DNA of 64,000 nucleotides from Halocafeteria seosinensis (taxonomy: Eukaryota; Sar; Bigyra; Bicosoecida). This document shows positions 21,198-33,100 of the stretch, piece after piece; within the stretch, counting starts at the first letter, position 1; every line of letters starts with the position of its first letter. The notes below the pieces were generated by a model. It saw nothing but the letters and a program-made list of their open reading frames with translations. It was not told the DNA's origin and searched no databases. The stretch covers positions 1-64,000 of the forward strand of contig LVLI01000050.1 of the NCBI GenBank assembly GCA_001687465.1, written 5' to 3'. A program made the position numbers and the translations under genes.

Positions 21198-23981
21198 ATG
21201 CCAGGTGCTGGAGGGTCTCCAATCCCCACCACTTTGATCAAGCCCAACACGCTAGATCATACGGAAATCGGGTTCAGACGCAATCTAGAAACGGCCATAC
21301 GATGCCGGTCGTCTAGTCAACTTCGAAGAAGCGCATTCAGACAGTCACAGTGGGATTATCGAAGCACGGTCGAAATCGCTCCCCAGGAATCGGTTGAATG
21401 CTTCAGCCAAGGCATCACCCTCTGTGTCGAGGGTCACCCTGGAGAAGCCATCCCATACTTGAACAAGACTTTACGGATCGAACCGTTTTTTGTGGACGCT
21501 TATTTTGTTAAAGGCCTTGCGTATCAGGACATGGGCAGATTGAGAGAGGCACTTGCCTGCTTCAATGCGGCTCTCAATATTGAATCTGAACGGTCCGATG
21601 TTTACACAGCTAAAGGACGAGCTCTGAGTTCCAGAAATAAGGAGCACGCTATCAGTTGTTACGAAGAGGCGATTCGAATTGACGACCTCAACGTGGACGC
21701 ATATTTATACAAAGGAGAAGACTTGGCTGATCTGGGGGCTATTGCCACTGCAGTTAGTTGTTTTGATGACGCACTTAGGATTCAGCCTACCAACACGGAA
21801 TTGCTTTTGCAAAAGGGAATGGTTCTCCAGCTTGTGCCGGATGCACAACAAGCTTTGCGGTGCTATGATAGAGTCCTGGTGCTTGATAATGACTGTAGAG
21901 ACGCCTACGTCCTGAAGGGACTTGCGATACAGCAACTAAAGGAGAACAAGTCGGTGCGAGAGTGTGTCGAAGAAGCATGGACGCCCGAACCTTGCGAACA
22001 TAGCAGACACCAACCCATTGAGACTATGTACAACAATGGTGATCATTATAATCTTGAACAAGCCATTGAGTGCTACAAGCAAAGTATACAACGCGATCCT
22101 GCGAGCAGACAGGGCTACCTGTTGCTGGGACATTTGTTACTGAAGACCGAGAACGGAGATGAAGCTATGAAATGCTACGAGGAGGGAATACAACGCATAC
22201 CAAATTTTACTGAGGCCTTCTACTTCATTGGGGAAATACTCCGAACGCATGGGAAGTACCAGAAAGCCTTGCATTGGCTCCATAAAGTGCTGCGCCATGA
22301 CAGCACCCGCTTCGCCGCCTATTATAGCAAGGGTAGAATCTATGAGGAGCAAAGGAGGTGGAAAAACGCCTTGGATAGCTACGATTCTGCGCTGAAGCTA
22401 AGGCCTGATTATGTTCCCGCTTATGTTGCAAAAGCTCGCACGTTCGAAGATTTAAACAAATGGAAGGAATCTCTCCAATGCTATAACGAAGCACTACGTC
22501 GGGACCCTGAAAACCCAGTCCTTGTGCTGCAGAAAGCCGTGGTATTCAATCGTATGCGGAAGCTTGATCTTTCATTTAGTGAGTGCAAAAAGTTGCACAG
22601 GCTATTGGCTGGGCACAAGCAATCTAGGTCCAGCACTCATAATGTATCCCGTTCATCCTTCAGCAGGGAGATGGTCGGCTTGTTACAGCGGGTGCGGGAT
22701 ATCGCCCAATTGGAAATTAAAGGATTGCAGCTTAAGGAGGCCCAGCAGGCTAACCAACTACTTCGAGACATTGCATCGTTTTTCAGGAACATGGACAGTC
22801 AACAAAAGGCCTCTTCAAAAGATGAAGCAGAATATCTTCGTAGACTGGAACAACTGGAAAAGGACGCAGTTAGGCGGTCCGAGGTGAGTGAGGCAATACA
22901 CCGAAACCCTTTCGAGAAGCGTAAGGCTATGTTGAAGAAGGATGTCTTCGCGGATAGGGAAAAGAAAGAGTACTTTTATGGATTCATTCAAACTTTCAAT
23001 CCTGTGTTCAACGCTGCCTTTATGGAGATGAGTGGGATGCTGCCTACGAAGCAGTCAGTGCCACCTGGTCAGATAGGGTGCTTACGGGACTATGTTGGAA
23101 GAGTTTCTCAGGGAGTTGAGCGATTTGTTAATTCTGTGTTCCCAGACGCATTCCGAGCACTCTCTAACGTACTGCTGCGTCCTCTAAATTGGTACTTCGA
23201 AAAACGAGAGGAAGAACAAAGACACAACATTGGCAGGCTTGCCACTGGAACTGACGTGATGCAAGAGATTGCCAGGATGGTTGCTTTGAGCTTGGCCTCA
23301 GAGGGTGACATCCGTGTTTGGGAAGCTGAAGACCAACCCCAAAGTCTTCGCGAGAGAGTAGCTGAGGCCGCCCGGCGATTGAAAGAGTCATTCTCTGCTA
23401 AAGCTCTCACTACTGATAGTGTCGGAGCAAGGAGAGGAGTCAAAGACGCCAGTATTCTTCTTGTTCTATGCAGAGGCGGAGAGGTGGAGAGTTATGACAC
23501 CAATGAAGAACAAATAGCAGAAATGCTGAATCATGTGAGGAGAATGCATCGCAATGGGAACGTTAGGGAGACAGAACCTGAGCCAGTGCGGGAAGAGTCC
23601 TTTGACACGCAGCGGTTTCGTTTCTCTCCCACGGTAGACTCTCTGAAGACAATTACCAATCGTCACTATGGTGGACGCTCTCAGAATCCGTTTAAACGCT
23701 CTCCGAAGTGGTTTTCTCGAAAGTTCCTGAAAAAGAAGTCGATTTCTCGTGGTCTTCGCCGAGGAAGGAAACATAACCCAAAGTTGGTGACCGGCAGAGA
23801 GATACGGGAATTCCTCACTAAACAGCCCTCGCTGCAGGCTTTAGACACTGATGATATTTCCTACTGGTTTGCGCACGCTCAAACTCCAACTACCGGTAAT
23901 CCCGTGCATGGAAGAACAGGACCCAGGGAAGCGGAGACCGACTTTGAGATAGATGGTGATCACGTTGCTGTCAACAGTTGA
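21198..23981 (+). CDS. TPR-repeat protein, 927 aa, intronless
   Basis: Starts at the ATG at 21198. Residues about 64-465 are tandem 34-residue tetratricopeptide repeats (roughly ten or eleven), with the usual pattern of an A/G at the helix turn and runs such as A-[IL]-x-C-[FY]-[ND]-x-A-L-x-[IL]-x-P. One or two repeats in the middle (about 250-275) are irregular. Residues about 500-570 are charged and helical (likely coiled coil), followed by a globular region without known motif and a strongly basic patch near 832-863 (RKFLKKKSISRGLRRGRK). No signal peptide or membrane helix; probably a cytosolic or nuclear scaffold for protein complexes. First gene of the plus-strand side and unrelated to the GLUG family. 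Partner unknown. Confidence 0.85.
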   Translation: MPGAGGSPIPTTLIKPNTLDHTEIGFRRNLETAIRCRSSSQLRRSAFRQSQWDYRSTVEIAPQESVECFSQGITLCVEGHPGEAIPYLNKTLRIEPFFVDAYFVKGLAYQDMGRLREALACFNAALNIESERSDVYTAKGRALSSRNKEHAISCYEEAIRIDDLNVDAYLYKGEDLADLGAIATAVSCFDDALRIQPTNTELLLQKGMVLQLVPDAQQALRCYDRVLVLDNDCRDAYVLKGLAIQQLKENKSVRECVEEAWTPEPCEHSRHQPIETMYNNGDHYNLEQAIECYKQSIQRDPASRQGYLLLGHLLLKTENGDEAMKCYEEGIQRIPNFTEAFYFIGEILRTHGKYQKALHWLHKVLRHDSTRFAAYYSKGRIYEEQRRWKNALDSYDSALKLRPDYVPAYVAKARTFEDLNKWKESLQCYNEALRRDPENPVLVLQKAVVFNRMRKLDLSFSECKKLHRLLAGHKQSRSSTHNVSRSSFSREMVGLLQRVRDIAQLEIKGLQLKEAQQANQLLRDIASFFRNMDSQQKASSKDEAEYLRRLEQLEKDAVRRSEVSEAIHRNPFEKRKAMLKKDVFADREKKEYFYGFIQTFNPVFNAAFMEMSGMLPTKQSVPPGQIGCLRDYVGRVSQGVERFVNSVFPDAFRALSNVLLRPLNWYFEKREEEQRHNIGRLATGTDVMQEIARMVALSLASEGDIRVWEAEDQPQSLRERVAEAARRLKESFSAKALTTDSVGARRGVKDASILLVLCRGGEVESYDTNEEQIAEMLNHVRRMHRNGNVRETEPEPVREESFDTQRFRFSPTVDSLKTITNRHYGGRSQNPFKRSPKWFSRKFLKKKSISRGLRRGRKHNPKLVTGREIREFLTKQPSLQALDTDDISYWFAHAQTPTTGNPVHGRTGPREAETDFEIDGDHVAVNS

Positions 23982-24043
23982 TGACTGGAATGCCCCGTGA
24001 GAGAATCAAACCTTCCTAGATTCGGTATAGCTAACTGGTTGAC

Positions 24044-24049
24044 AATAAA
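24044..24049 (+). terminator. Candidate polyadenylation signal of the TPR gene
   Basis: AATAAA 63 bases after the TPR stop codon at 23981. Position and sequence fit a eukaryotic polyadenylation signal; cleavage site not determined. Confidence 0.4.
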
Positions 24050-24490
24050 TGCATATCCACAACATTTTCTCTCCTCAACGTTGCTTGGGCGGTTTCTTTA
24101 TTCTGAATTCCTTGGAATCGGAATTGGAATACAACACAGTAGACATTATTAGATGTTAAATAATTAGAACATTCTGTAGCCTGCTGCCTAGATCACTAGG
24201 CACTACTACGTAAACCTACATTTTGAGTGCTGTACCGGTATTACCGTATGACAGTGCGGATCCAATCCATCCATCCCCCTTCGCAAAGGGGAGGAAATGG
24301 TTTTTTGTCGATATCTTCAACCGCGTGGCTGAATACCATGACCCACTCTCATATACATATATGTTATACAGAGTTAGTTTGCATACTTGTTACAAGTGAC
24401 AATACTCTCCTGCTACTAGGTAGTACTGTTTTGGAGGGCATCCTATTTTATGAGAAAAGAAACCCCTCGGAACAAGCCAAAGAAACGTGG

Positions 24491-24506
24491 TTAAAGGCGT
24501 ATTTCG
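24491..24506 (+). promoter_or_regulatory. Shared upstream element (copy 3)
   Basis: TTAAAGGCGTATTTCG, followed by GTCCAGAAAG and AAGGATTGCA, about 320 bases before the ATG at 24826. Same relative orientation as copies 1 and 2 although the gene is on the other strand. Confidence 0.45.
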
Positions 24507-24825
24507 TCCAGAAAGAAAGGATTGCATGACCATACACGCACTGAACGGTGTGTCAGACCATAGCAGCTATTGTATGAGGTGAGAAAGCGTGGAATGAGGC
24601 GATAAAGAGCCATACCATATATGATATACATGTATGGAGAGAGGGGACGGTAGTCAGTCCCTTTTTGGAAGCACTTTTGAGAGTGGGAGACTCGTGAGAG
24701 ACTGAATAGAGGGCCTTGTAGAAAGCTACGTATTGTTATAACAATTTGATTTAGTGAAATCTCCGCGTTTCCGAAGCCATTCAAGCATATGACGGTATCT
24801 GTACGTGTTTAGTTCAGACATTCAG

Positions 24826-27800
24826 ATGGTTCGAGGGCAGCGCAGCCGCAGCACATGTGGTAGTTACTGGGGAACGATTTCACAAGGTATATTAAGGTTG
24901 ACAGCCCTATTAGCATTTTGCAGGTGCTACACAACAGCCGGGAATGACCTTCAAAATTACATTAAAGCAGGTTCAGTTGGCTGCGTAACGTGGAATTCGG
25001 GCACCCAAACGTTTGAACTGTATTGTGCTGTGACCTGGACAGGCAATAATTTTATTACTCTTCATGCCAATGAGATCTTTGATGGCAAGGACTATAACTT
25101 TGAACTAGGAGGCGTGACTGATTTCGAAGGGCTTTTCAAGATTGCCAGGGATGTCAGTAGCTATGCTGAGGCTCCAACAATTCGCAATTTGCATATCCGA
25201 GGTGGCAAAACGAGCCTTGGCGCAGGCTTTCTTGTTCAGGCAAACCAACAGTTTTTTATTGTCGACTCCTGTAGTTCCTCGGGCACCATCACTGGAGAAG
25301 CCGGTGTTTTTTATTTTTTTGGAAGTGGCGGCATATGTGGCCACTCATGCGCAGAGAAGGGGCAAATCAAGATCTCCAATTCATTTTCCACTGGAGATGT
25401 TTCTTCTAGAGGGGGAGGTGGAATTGCAGGAGCATGGGCAGGGCAAAACGGAGGAATTGTTAACATTTCCAATTGCGGGTCGAGTGGGAAACTACAGGGA
25501 CAACCGGGAGCTTCCACTTTTGTAAACGTCGGAGGCATTTGTGGCGCATTTTGTGGTGCATACGGAGGCCAAATTTTCATTGTCGACTCATTCTCGAAGG
25601 GAGAAATAGCTGGGGTTGAGAGTGGTGGCATTGTTGGCGGAGAGACTGGTTTTAGCGGTGGATTGGTTGTGATCGAGCAGTGTCATTCGACGGGAGACAT
25701 CACAGCAGCTAGTGGCGGTGGAATCACTGGGGATGACCCTGCGCATGGAGATGCGGAAGTGCGCATTTTCCAGTGTTATAGTACCGGAAAGATCGAAGGA
25801 AACAATGCAGGGGGTATATGTGGCCAATTTGAGTATAATGAATTCAAAGCGTGCCCAGAGGCGGAACCGTCTACATCAGTCAATCCTACTCTACCGGAGA
25901 AATAGCTGGACAAAAAAGTGGCGGTATAACGGGAAGGGATACAGGAAAATCTAGTAACAAGGTAGACATCACTGATTGCTACAGCACGGGGAAAATCAGT
26001 GGATCGAGTGCAGGCGGCATTTGTGGGGCTGGTACCCAAGGCACTGTGAATATCAAACACTCGTATGCATCGGGGGTGCTTGATCGACGTAATATGGGAG
26101 GCATTATAGGCAATATACATGGTGGTTCGTCCTCCATCACTGTCACATATTCGGTGTATAATGGACAGAATGGAGGCAGCAACCGGGTAGCAGGCCCTGG
26201 CAGCAACCAGTACGACCTCGGCACCTATTCAAGCAACGTAAATTGCATTAGAGGTGAGCTTTATCACGCCTCCGGAATGCAAGTTTGGTCCGACAGGGTA
26301 TGGGCTATAAACGGTACCGATGAATTTCCTGTATTACGCTTTCAGCTGCCAACACCAAGTCCCACTGCGTCAGCTACAGCCTCAATAACCCCGTCTCCAT
26401 CTTCGACCAAGACTCCGAGTAATACACCATCCAACACGAAAACTGCTACGTCTTCGAAGACTCCGAGTGGTACACCTACGAGGACTTCAACTGTTACTTT
26501 GACAAGGACTCCGAGCAACTCAGGTACGGCAAGCCGAACTCCTCCAGCCACGGGGACGTCGAGTAGCACGCCAACGGGAAGCAGAAGTCCTACTTACACC
26601 GGGACTCCTAGTGAAACACGTACCAGCACTCATACTCCGACGTCGACTGAGACTCCAACAAGTACGAGAACTACTACTTCAACTTTGACTGAAACTCCGA
26701 GCGCAACTGCAACAGTGACAAGGACCGAAACTACCACTCCTAGCAGAACCCCCGCTGGTACCGCAACCTGTACACCGTCAAAGACTCCAAGTAACACGGC
26801 TACGGCTTCTCGAACCTCGACCAGCACAAGCACTTCTAGCGAAACGAGCACGAGCACTGCGAGCTCTTCACCCTCGAAGACCGGCACGTCGACTCTGACT
26901 CCGACTCACACCCCGACGGAAACAACTACGACGACCAAAACAAGCACAAGTACAAGCACTTCTAGCGAATCCAGAACAAGCACTCCGACGCATAGCCGAA
27001 CGACAACGACTACACCGTCCCAAACAAGTACAAGTACTTCTAGAGAAACGAGAACGAGCACTCCAACGTATAGCCCGACGAAAACAACTGCATCGACCCA
27101 AACAAGCACGAGTACTAACTCGGCTACTTCAAGCAGGTCTTCTACGTCGACTGGTAGCTCCAGTGAAACAGTTACAAGGGATTCGACAGTCTCTTCTACT
27201 ACCACTCGCAGCCCAACCTTGACACAAACCCTGACACCGACGTCCACTTCGTCACCTAGTATGACAGCAGCGGAGACTTCAACATCTAGTGCCACACCAT
27301 CTCCTACCAAAAGTATTACGCCTTCTGTTTCTACTACATCGTCGACAACTTCCACATTTAGGACTCTTGCTGGAGGAGACCATAACTCATCCGAGTCAAG
27401 AGGATCTGGAGGGAGTACTATAGCATCTGCCCTACGGTTCTCCGTACCGGCTACATTGGCTGGAGCTATAGTGGTATGGATCATCTATCTCGGATATAGA
27501 CGAAGAAAGAACGAAACAGTCGCGAAAGCTTCGCATGATCCTCGAGCAATGTATGCAACCCAACTTGGGATCCCTTTGGACAGCCTGAAGCTGATGTCTA
27601 GTTTGGAACCTGTTTCCAGTGCCCCAACTCATGTGTCTCTGAACCAACCCGATGGAGGCCCATTGCTATCGGGGACGGGAGAGGAAAGCATTATGCGTCA
27701 GTATTCAAGAACCTCACAAATGTATGGGGTAAATCCCTTAGGAGAGGCAAAACTTGCTCATATCAATCCTTTGGCGGCAGGACCTCACATGAATCGGGCC

Positions 27801-28508
27801 GAACAAACTGAATCCAAGTCGCGGCAGCAAATTGTAACTGATAAATTCTCTCTCAAACCTGGTACAACAGACCGCCGAAACATCAAATCATATGAGCTTG
27901 CAGGTGCTGAAGCGGGCACACAGTTGGCCGGTTTTGCTTTTGGAAGCATGGTCGTGCGTGCTGGTGAGAGTAGGAGGCACCAACCTCGAGTTCTCCTCGT
28001 AGACGCCAGTGCTCAATCAGCTGGCTCTGCCGACTCGGTTCGCATAGTGTCTACAAAAACCCCAAGGTTGGAGAGTGGGCAGAAGCATGGCAACCGGACT
28101 CTGCAAGTTGCTGTTGCCGCTGATGTGGATACAACGCAACTCAGACATCTTGATCGAACTCGACTGAAGCTGCGACATTGGAAAGCACGGCTATTAGCAG
28201 AACCACCTCCGTTGATTCAAGTGGAAACCGGTAGTCCTGTCGCGTCTGGAGTATCTGGGGCGGTGGGAGAAAGCTCCTGCCAGCGGTCGGTGTCTGAGGG
28301 TTATGCCACTTCTCCGCTACATGGTGGTGGCCGCGTTCGTCGCTTGGAGTTCGCTAGCTCGAGAGCTGGTGCTAGCAGCGTCGGGAGTGGACTTTCTCAC
28401 GAAACCAAGGAGCATCATCGTAGCCAACTTCGTCTCGAGGATGACCCTTCAAAGATGTTTTTCACTCCCCAAGTACCCCGAAGTAGAAGAGCATTATCTT
28501 TGTACTGA
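24826..28508 (+). pseudogene. GLUG-repeat receptor-like gene, full plan, broken by one frameshift
   Basis: ATG chosen at 24826 (MVRGQRS...); a GTG 21 nt upstream is in frame but unlikely. Hydrophobic segment at about residues 17-35, cap with ITLHANEIFDG, then rungs GGI-C, A, C, V, T, C. Frame 1 ends at 25905. The homologous reading continues in frame 3 from about 25,845 through GGI-T, C, I, the closing EFPVLRFQ segment, a long stalk (26,340-27,350), a membrane helix (about 27,430-27,490) with YRRRKNE stop-transfer, and the family cytoplasmic tail with DPRAMYATQLGIP, ending at 28508. One missing base (or two extra) near 25,845 explains it. Either a young pseudogene or a sequencing error; a product as sequenced would be a truncated soluble rung domain. 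Confidence 0.75.
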
Positions 28509-30188
28509 GTGGTTTACTCATTCATGCGGCTCCTCTAAAGTGCCAGTGACCGGCATACCAGCAGCTTTCGAATGTGCGCTAGTTTGTACTCCCTCCGAAG
28601 AAAGTTTTCACTCCACCAAGCTCCCGAAGCAAATGAGCATGGTCTTTTTACAAGTGGGTGTGAGATGGTCAAGCTCATAGCTCTTAGGTTTACTCAATTT
28701 TGTGCACTGCTCAAGTGTTGTTATTGTTTCTTCCAAGCAATTCTTGTGTCTACTGAGGTTCTCTGTTTGTGCAGCTGACGAGAATCACGGGAACGAGGAA
28801 CGATTGTTTGCCTGAATAGGACACATAAAGGTTTAGTTAACGATCGAACCCCAACACTTTGACCCCAAAGTTCTCGAGCCTTGAGTTTTATAGCGTTTGC
28901 CCACGTCGAGGCGTAATCCTTTCCGTATGATGAGCCGTGTGCTAATTTGAACAACCGCTCCATGCCCCACTCAAAACCAAATCCTACGACAAATTGGGAA
29001 AGATATCCAGTTGATGGTGATGCTGTGTGATTCTCACCAAGAATCTGCGTACAATTCCAGCCAAACTGCCTCCATAGAGGTTCCACTACTCTACCCTAAC
29101 CAGTTATGTGGTACGATGATAAATGGTTTTAAGTGTGATTTTGGAATACACGTATGCGCAGGTTATTTCCCTTCTTCATTCCCCTTCTTCTTTACTTCTT
29201 CTTTTTGTAGTAGGCATTAGGCAAGGCATCCTTCTCAGTTCATGGGTAGGAACTCCATTGTGCACAGTCGTGATAGATTAACTTGACTACAATATATCCG
29301 ACCTACATTATTAGCTATCCCCACTGAGAATAAACAAAGGATTTGTCCATCGGAGTATGGCATGTTATCCTGGTGCGGGCAGGAAGTGGAAACTCCCCAC
29401 CGCAAAGTAACTCAAACAGTACCTGTGACCACTGTGGACAACAATGTAGCAACCAAGAAAAGAGGTTAACGGCGTATTTCGCACTCTAAGAAAAAGATTT
29501 GTAACAAAATCAACACATGTGAGATAGTGGATGGCATGTGAGGCTGTTGGTGGTGCGAACAAGGTAAGACACTCTAACGCTGCGAGTGGACAAATGGGAC
29601 ACAAGAGCCTCTGCGAGTGTAAAAAGCTGCCTGGCTGCTGTGTCTAGTGCTTTGGTACCGGCAGCTAGTCCAGAATTTCTTTGTTTACCTCTAGACTTGT
29701 TAACTGCAGACATAGGGAGATAAGCTATACTTGTACAGTACAGTATACGGCAGTGAAGAAAGAGGCCCTACTTCCTCTGCGATGCAATCGGCATACAGTA
29801 TTCATACTGACTGGAAAGGGTTGGACGACAGTATATTGCATCATAGATAGTACCATATGGTTGTATGTGGGGTGCTAAGCTGTTGTATATTGTACAATGT
29901 GGTACTAGAGGGGGGAACGAAAAAGGGGCCCCCGTCTTGTTCCGCCGATTTGGGTTTGGAGCCTATTTTCATGTCTTTTCTGTGTACAGACGGAAGGAAA
30001 ACTAGAAACACCAGCTATAATACACGTCATTCTCCCGTGGGAGGGCAATCGAGGAGGTCCAAACGGAGCTTAATATCGAGACTGAAGCGAACCTTTGGCT
30101 CATGCAGAGTACATAATGGTTCCTGGTGTCTGTACAGTATACTGACCCATTGCTCTGCTGTTGTTTTCGTAAGACGTTTTGGAAAGTA
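28509..30188. other. Long spacer
   Basis: Contains the shared upstream element at 29466-29481. The minus-strand open frame at 28721-29086 has protein-like composition (WGMERLFKLAHGSSYGK) but no ATG at its start and no recognised family; it may be an exon or fragment. Nothing else supported. Confidence 0.4.
29466..29481 (+). promoter_or_regulatory. Shared upstream element (copy 4)
   Basis: TTAACGGCGTATTTCG preceded by AAGAAAAGAGG as in copy 2, about 720 bases before the ATG at 30189. Flanks diverge from the other copies after the core, which makes the core stand out. Confidence 0.4.
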
Positions 30189-33100
30189 ATGGAATCTTCA
30201 GTCAACCAACGACCACGTATGGTGTCCGGAATTGTAATGTTTACCATCATGGCATGTGTCATAAGAGTGGTAAATGTGTTTGGACGGAATATCGGAAATG
30301 GAACGAAGCGTATACGCTGCGCTTCATCCAGAATGCCTCGGATGACAAGCCAATGCACCGCAATGGGGATTGCCTTTTTCCACTACTACTGCTCTTCTGT
30401 GTCAAGGGCTGGTGGTATACGCGATGACATTATCGACAACGGCTACAGCTGCTTTTCGTACAGTAGCAAGAAGTTCACGATGACCTGTCCTACCTTTCAG
30501 TGGAATACTCAATTTGTCAACAATGATTATATTTCTCTTGAAGCGAATGAAATATTTGACGGGAATGGAAATACGATTGACCTCGGTGGCATATCAAATT
30601 TTAAAGGTCTGTTTAAGATTGAAGGCGTGAACATATTCAGCCAAGCTCCCACGATTCGGAATTTGCATATGAGAGACGGGGAAACAGCGTCACGCGCAGG
30701 ATTCATTGTTAAAGCGGAGCAGAACTTTGCTATTGTAGAATCATGCAGTTCTACCGGAAAGATTGCAAGCGATGTTAAAGGTGGAAACAGAGGTGGTATA
30801 TGCGGTTTCAGATGGGGTGCTGGAGGCCGAGTTTCTATTTCGGATTCGTTTTCGACCGGAGCAATCACCGCGTCAAACGGGGGTGGCATAACGGGAGCGT
30901 ACACTGGAGCTGACGATGGTATGGTGAACATTACAAACTGTTATTCTGAAGGAGACCTAGCCGTAGACGCCGGTGGTATCTGTGGATCATGGGCGGGGAA
31001 TAACAATGGCAACGTCTACATACAGCGATCGTATTCCATTGGCAAAATTGAAGGGGATGAAAGTGGAGGCATCGTGGGTGATAGCTCCGGGCAGGTCTAC
31101 ATCAAGGAGTGCTACTCTACTGGAGACATTACTGGAGCAGAGAGTGGTGGTATTACAGGAGATGATACAGCTCATGCAGATGGCAGAGTCGAAATTACTG
31201 ACTGCTATACCACCGGTGAAATTAGCGGATGGAAAGCTGGGAGAATCTGTGGGGATACTACCGTCGTTATTAGAAACACATACGCTTCAGGAGATGTAGG
31301 CCATAATACAGGTGGTATCATAGGAAGTATCAGAGATGATTCATGTATCACTATTCGGTATTCAGTGTACAATGGAGATTGGTGGGAGATAGTAGGCGAT
31401 GGAGCGTACCAAGCAGGACACAACACCAACTCGGACGACCTGAATAGCATTAAAGGAAAGCTTTATCGCCATGAGGGGGAACAGAAATGGTCCCATACTG
31501 TATGGGCTACGAAAGGACCAGAAGAGCTTCCGATGTTGCGTTTTCAGCTGCCAACCCCCAGCCCTACTCAATCAGCTACAGCTTCTATCACCCCCTCTCG
31601 AACATCGACCAGGACCCCGAGTCGTACACCATCCAGGACAGGAACTGCTACGTCGTCAATAACACCAACCCGTACACCGACGAGAACCGGAACCCCTACT
31701 TCGACAAGGACTCCTAGCAACACACCTAGTGCAACCCGAACGCCTACCTCTACCAGGACGCCGAGCAACACTCCTACAGGGAGCTATAGTTCTACTTCTA
31801 CAAGCACCCCCAGTGTTACAAGTACGAGGACTCCAACATGGACGTCGACTGAGACTCCCAGTCAAACAAGCACGACTACACCCACTTCGACATCGACATC
31901 AACCGGAACATCTACCAGTAGTGAAACAAGCTCCAGAACTCAAACACAGACAGCATCAAAGACTCCGAGCGAAACAAGTACGAGGACTGTTACTCCGACC
32001 TCTACTGAAAGTCGTAGTGACACAAGTTCGAGAACTCCAACAGCGACACCATCTGAGACTCCGAGCGAAACAAGTACGAGGACTGGTACTCCGACCTCTA
32101 CTGGAACTCGTAGTGACACATGCTCGAGAACTCCAACAGCGACACCATCCGAGACTCCGAGCGAAACAAGTACGAGGACTGGTACTCCGACCTCTTCCGG
32201 AACTCCTAGGGACACAAGCTCGAGAACTCCAACAGCGATGTCATCCGAGACTCCGAGCGAAACAAGTACGAGGACTGGTACTCTGACGTCCACTGGAACT
32301 CCTAGCACAACGATGACCAAGACGAAGGCACCGACGGCCACTTCAACCCAAACACCTACACGAACAACGACATCTACTGCTTCACATACGCCCACCACTA
32401 CGGCTACGACCACTGAAACCCCTAGTATGACAAGAAGTGGTACACTATCTTCCACAAGCTCTACCTCAGGAACTGTATCCAGTTTTGTATCTCCCACAAC
32501 TAGCATGACAGCATCGCTTCCTGGCACAATGTCGCCTACTTCGAGTTGGAGAGCAGTTGCTGGAGTAGAAAGCCTATCAGGGTCAAGCGATAGCGGAATA
32601 GCTTCTGCTATGAGAATTTCTGTTCCGGCTGCGTTGGTTGGAGCTATAGCAGTGTCAATTATGTACCTCGTATATTGGCGGAGGAGGAACGAAACGGAAG
32701 CAAAAGCTTCGAATGATCCTCGAGCAATGTACGCAACCCAGCTTGGAGTTCCTTTGGAGAGTTTGAAGCTAATGTCTAGCTTGAAGGGTGGTTCGAACGC
32801 TCTAGATTACATGCCTTCGGTCCAAGCTCAGGGAAACTCTTTGATAGCAGAGAGAGGACACGAACAGAGTATGCGTCAGCATCCAGAGCGCTCCCAAGTC
32901 TACGCTACAAGTCCCTCAGGAGAGGCAAGACTGGCCCACATCAATCCTTTAGCCTCAAATGCTGAAAAACTTCGAGCTAAGCAGACTGAATCCAAGCCGA
33001 GAAAGCAAACTGTAGCTGATAAATTCTCCCTGAAGTCCGCAAAGATGGATCAACGAAATATTAAGTTATATGGCGTTTCTGGTGTTCAGTGTAGTACAGA

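Larger units (their letters stand above)
23982..24825. other. Spacer with polyadenylation signal and family upstream region
   Basis: Holds an AATAAA at 24044 behind the TPR gene and the shared upstream element at 24491-24506. Around 24,315-24,365 there is a stretch that matches, in inverted orientation, the end of the small ORF at 3191. No gene seen. Confidence 0.5.

Noticed and set aside
26342-27484. Long antisense open frames rich in Val/Leu/Asp opposite every stalk (also 3641-4129, 31940-32527, 53632-54129, 58344-58841, 62549-63106)
   Set aside because: They are the reverse reading of Thr/Ser/Pro codons, which rarely give antisense stops. They have no signal or domain and appear only opposite stalks.
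30126-30188. Upstream GTG/TTG starts for several genes (also 11435, 15086, 24805, 34186, 48018, 52172)
   Set aside because: The genome is eukaryotic; the first in-frame ATG still leaves the signal segment intact.
30760-31400. Bacterial origin of the window, from GLUG adhesin-like proteins
   Set aside because: Spliceosomal introns, lack of operon spacing and Shine-Dalgarno sites, and AATAAA argue for a eukaryote.
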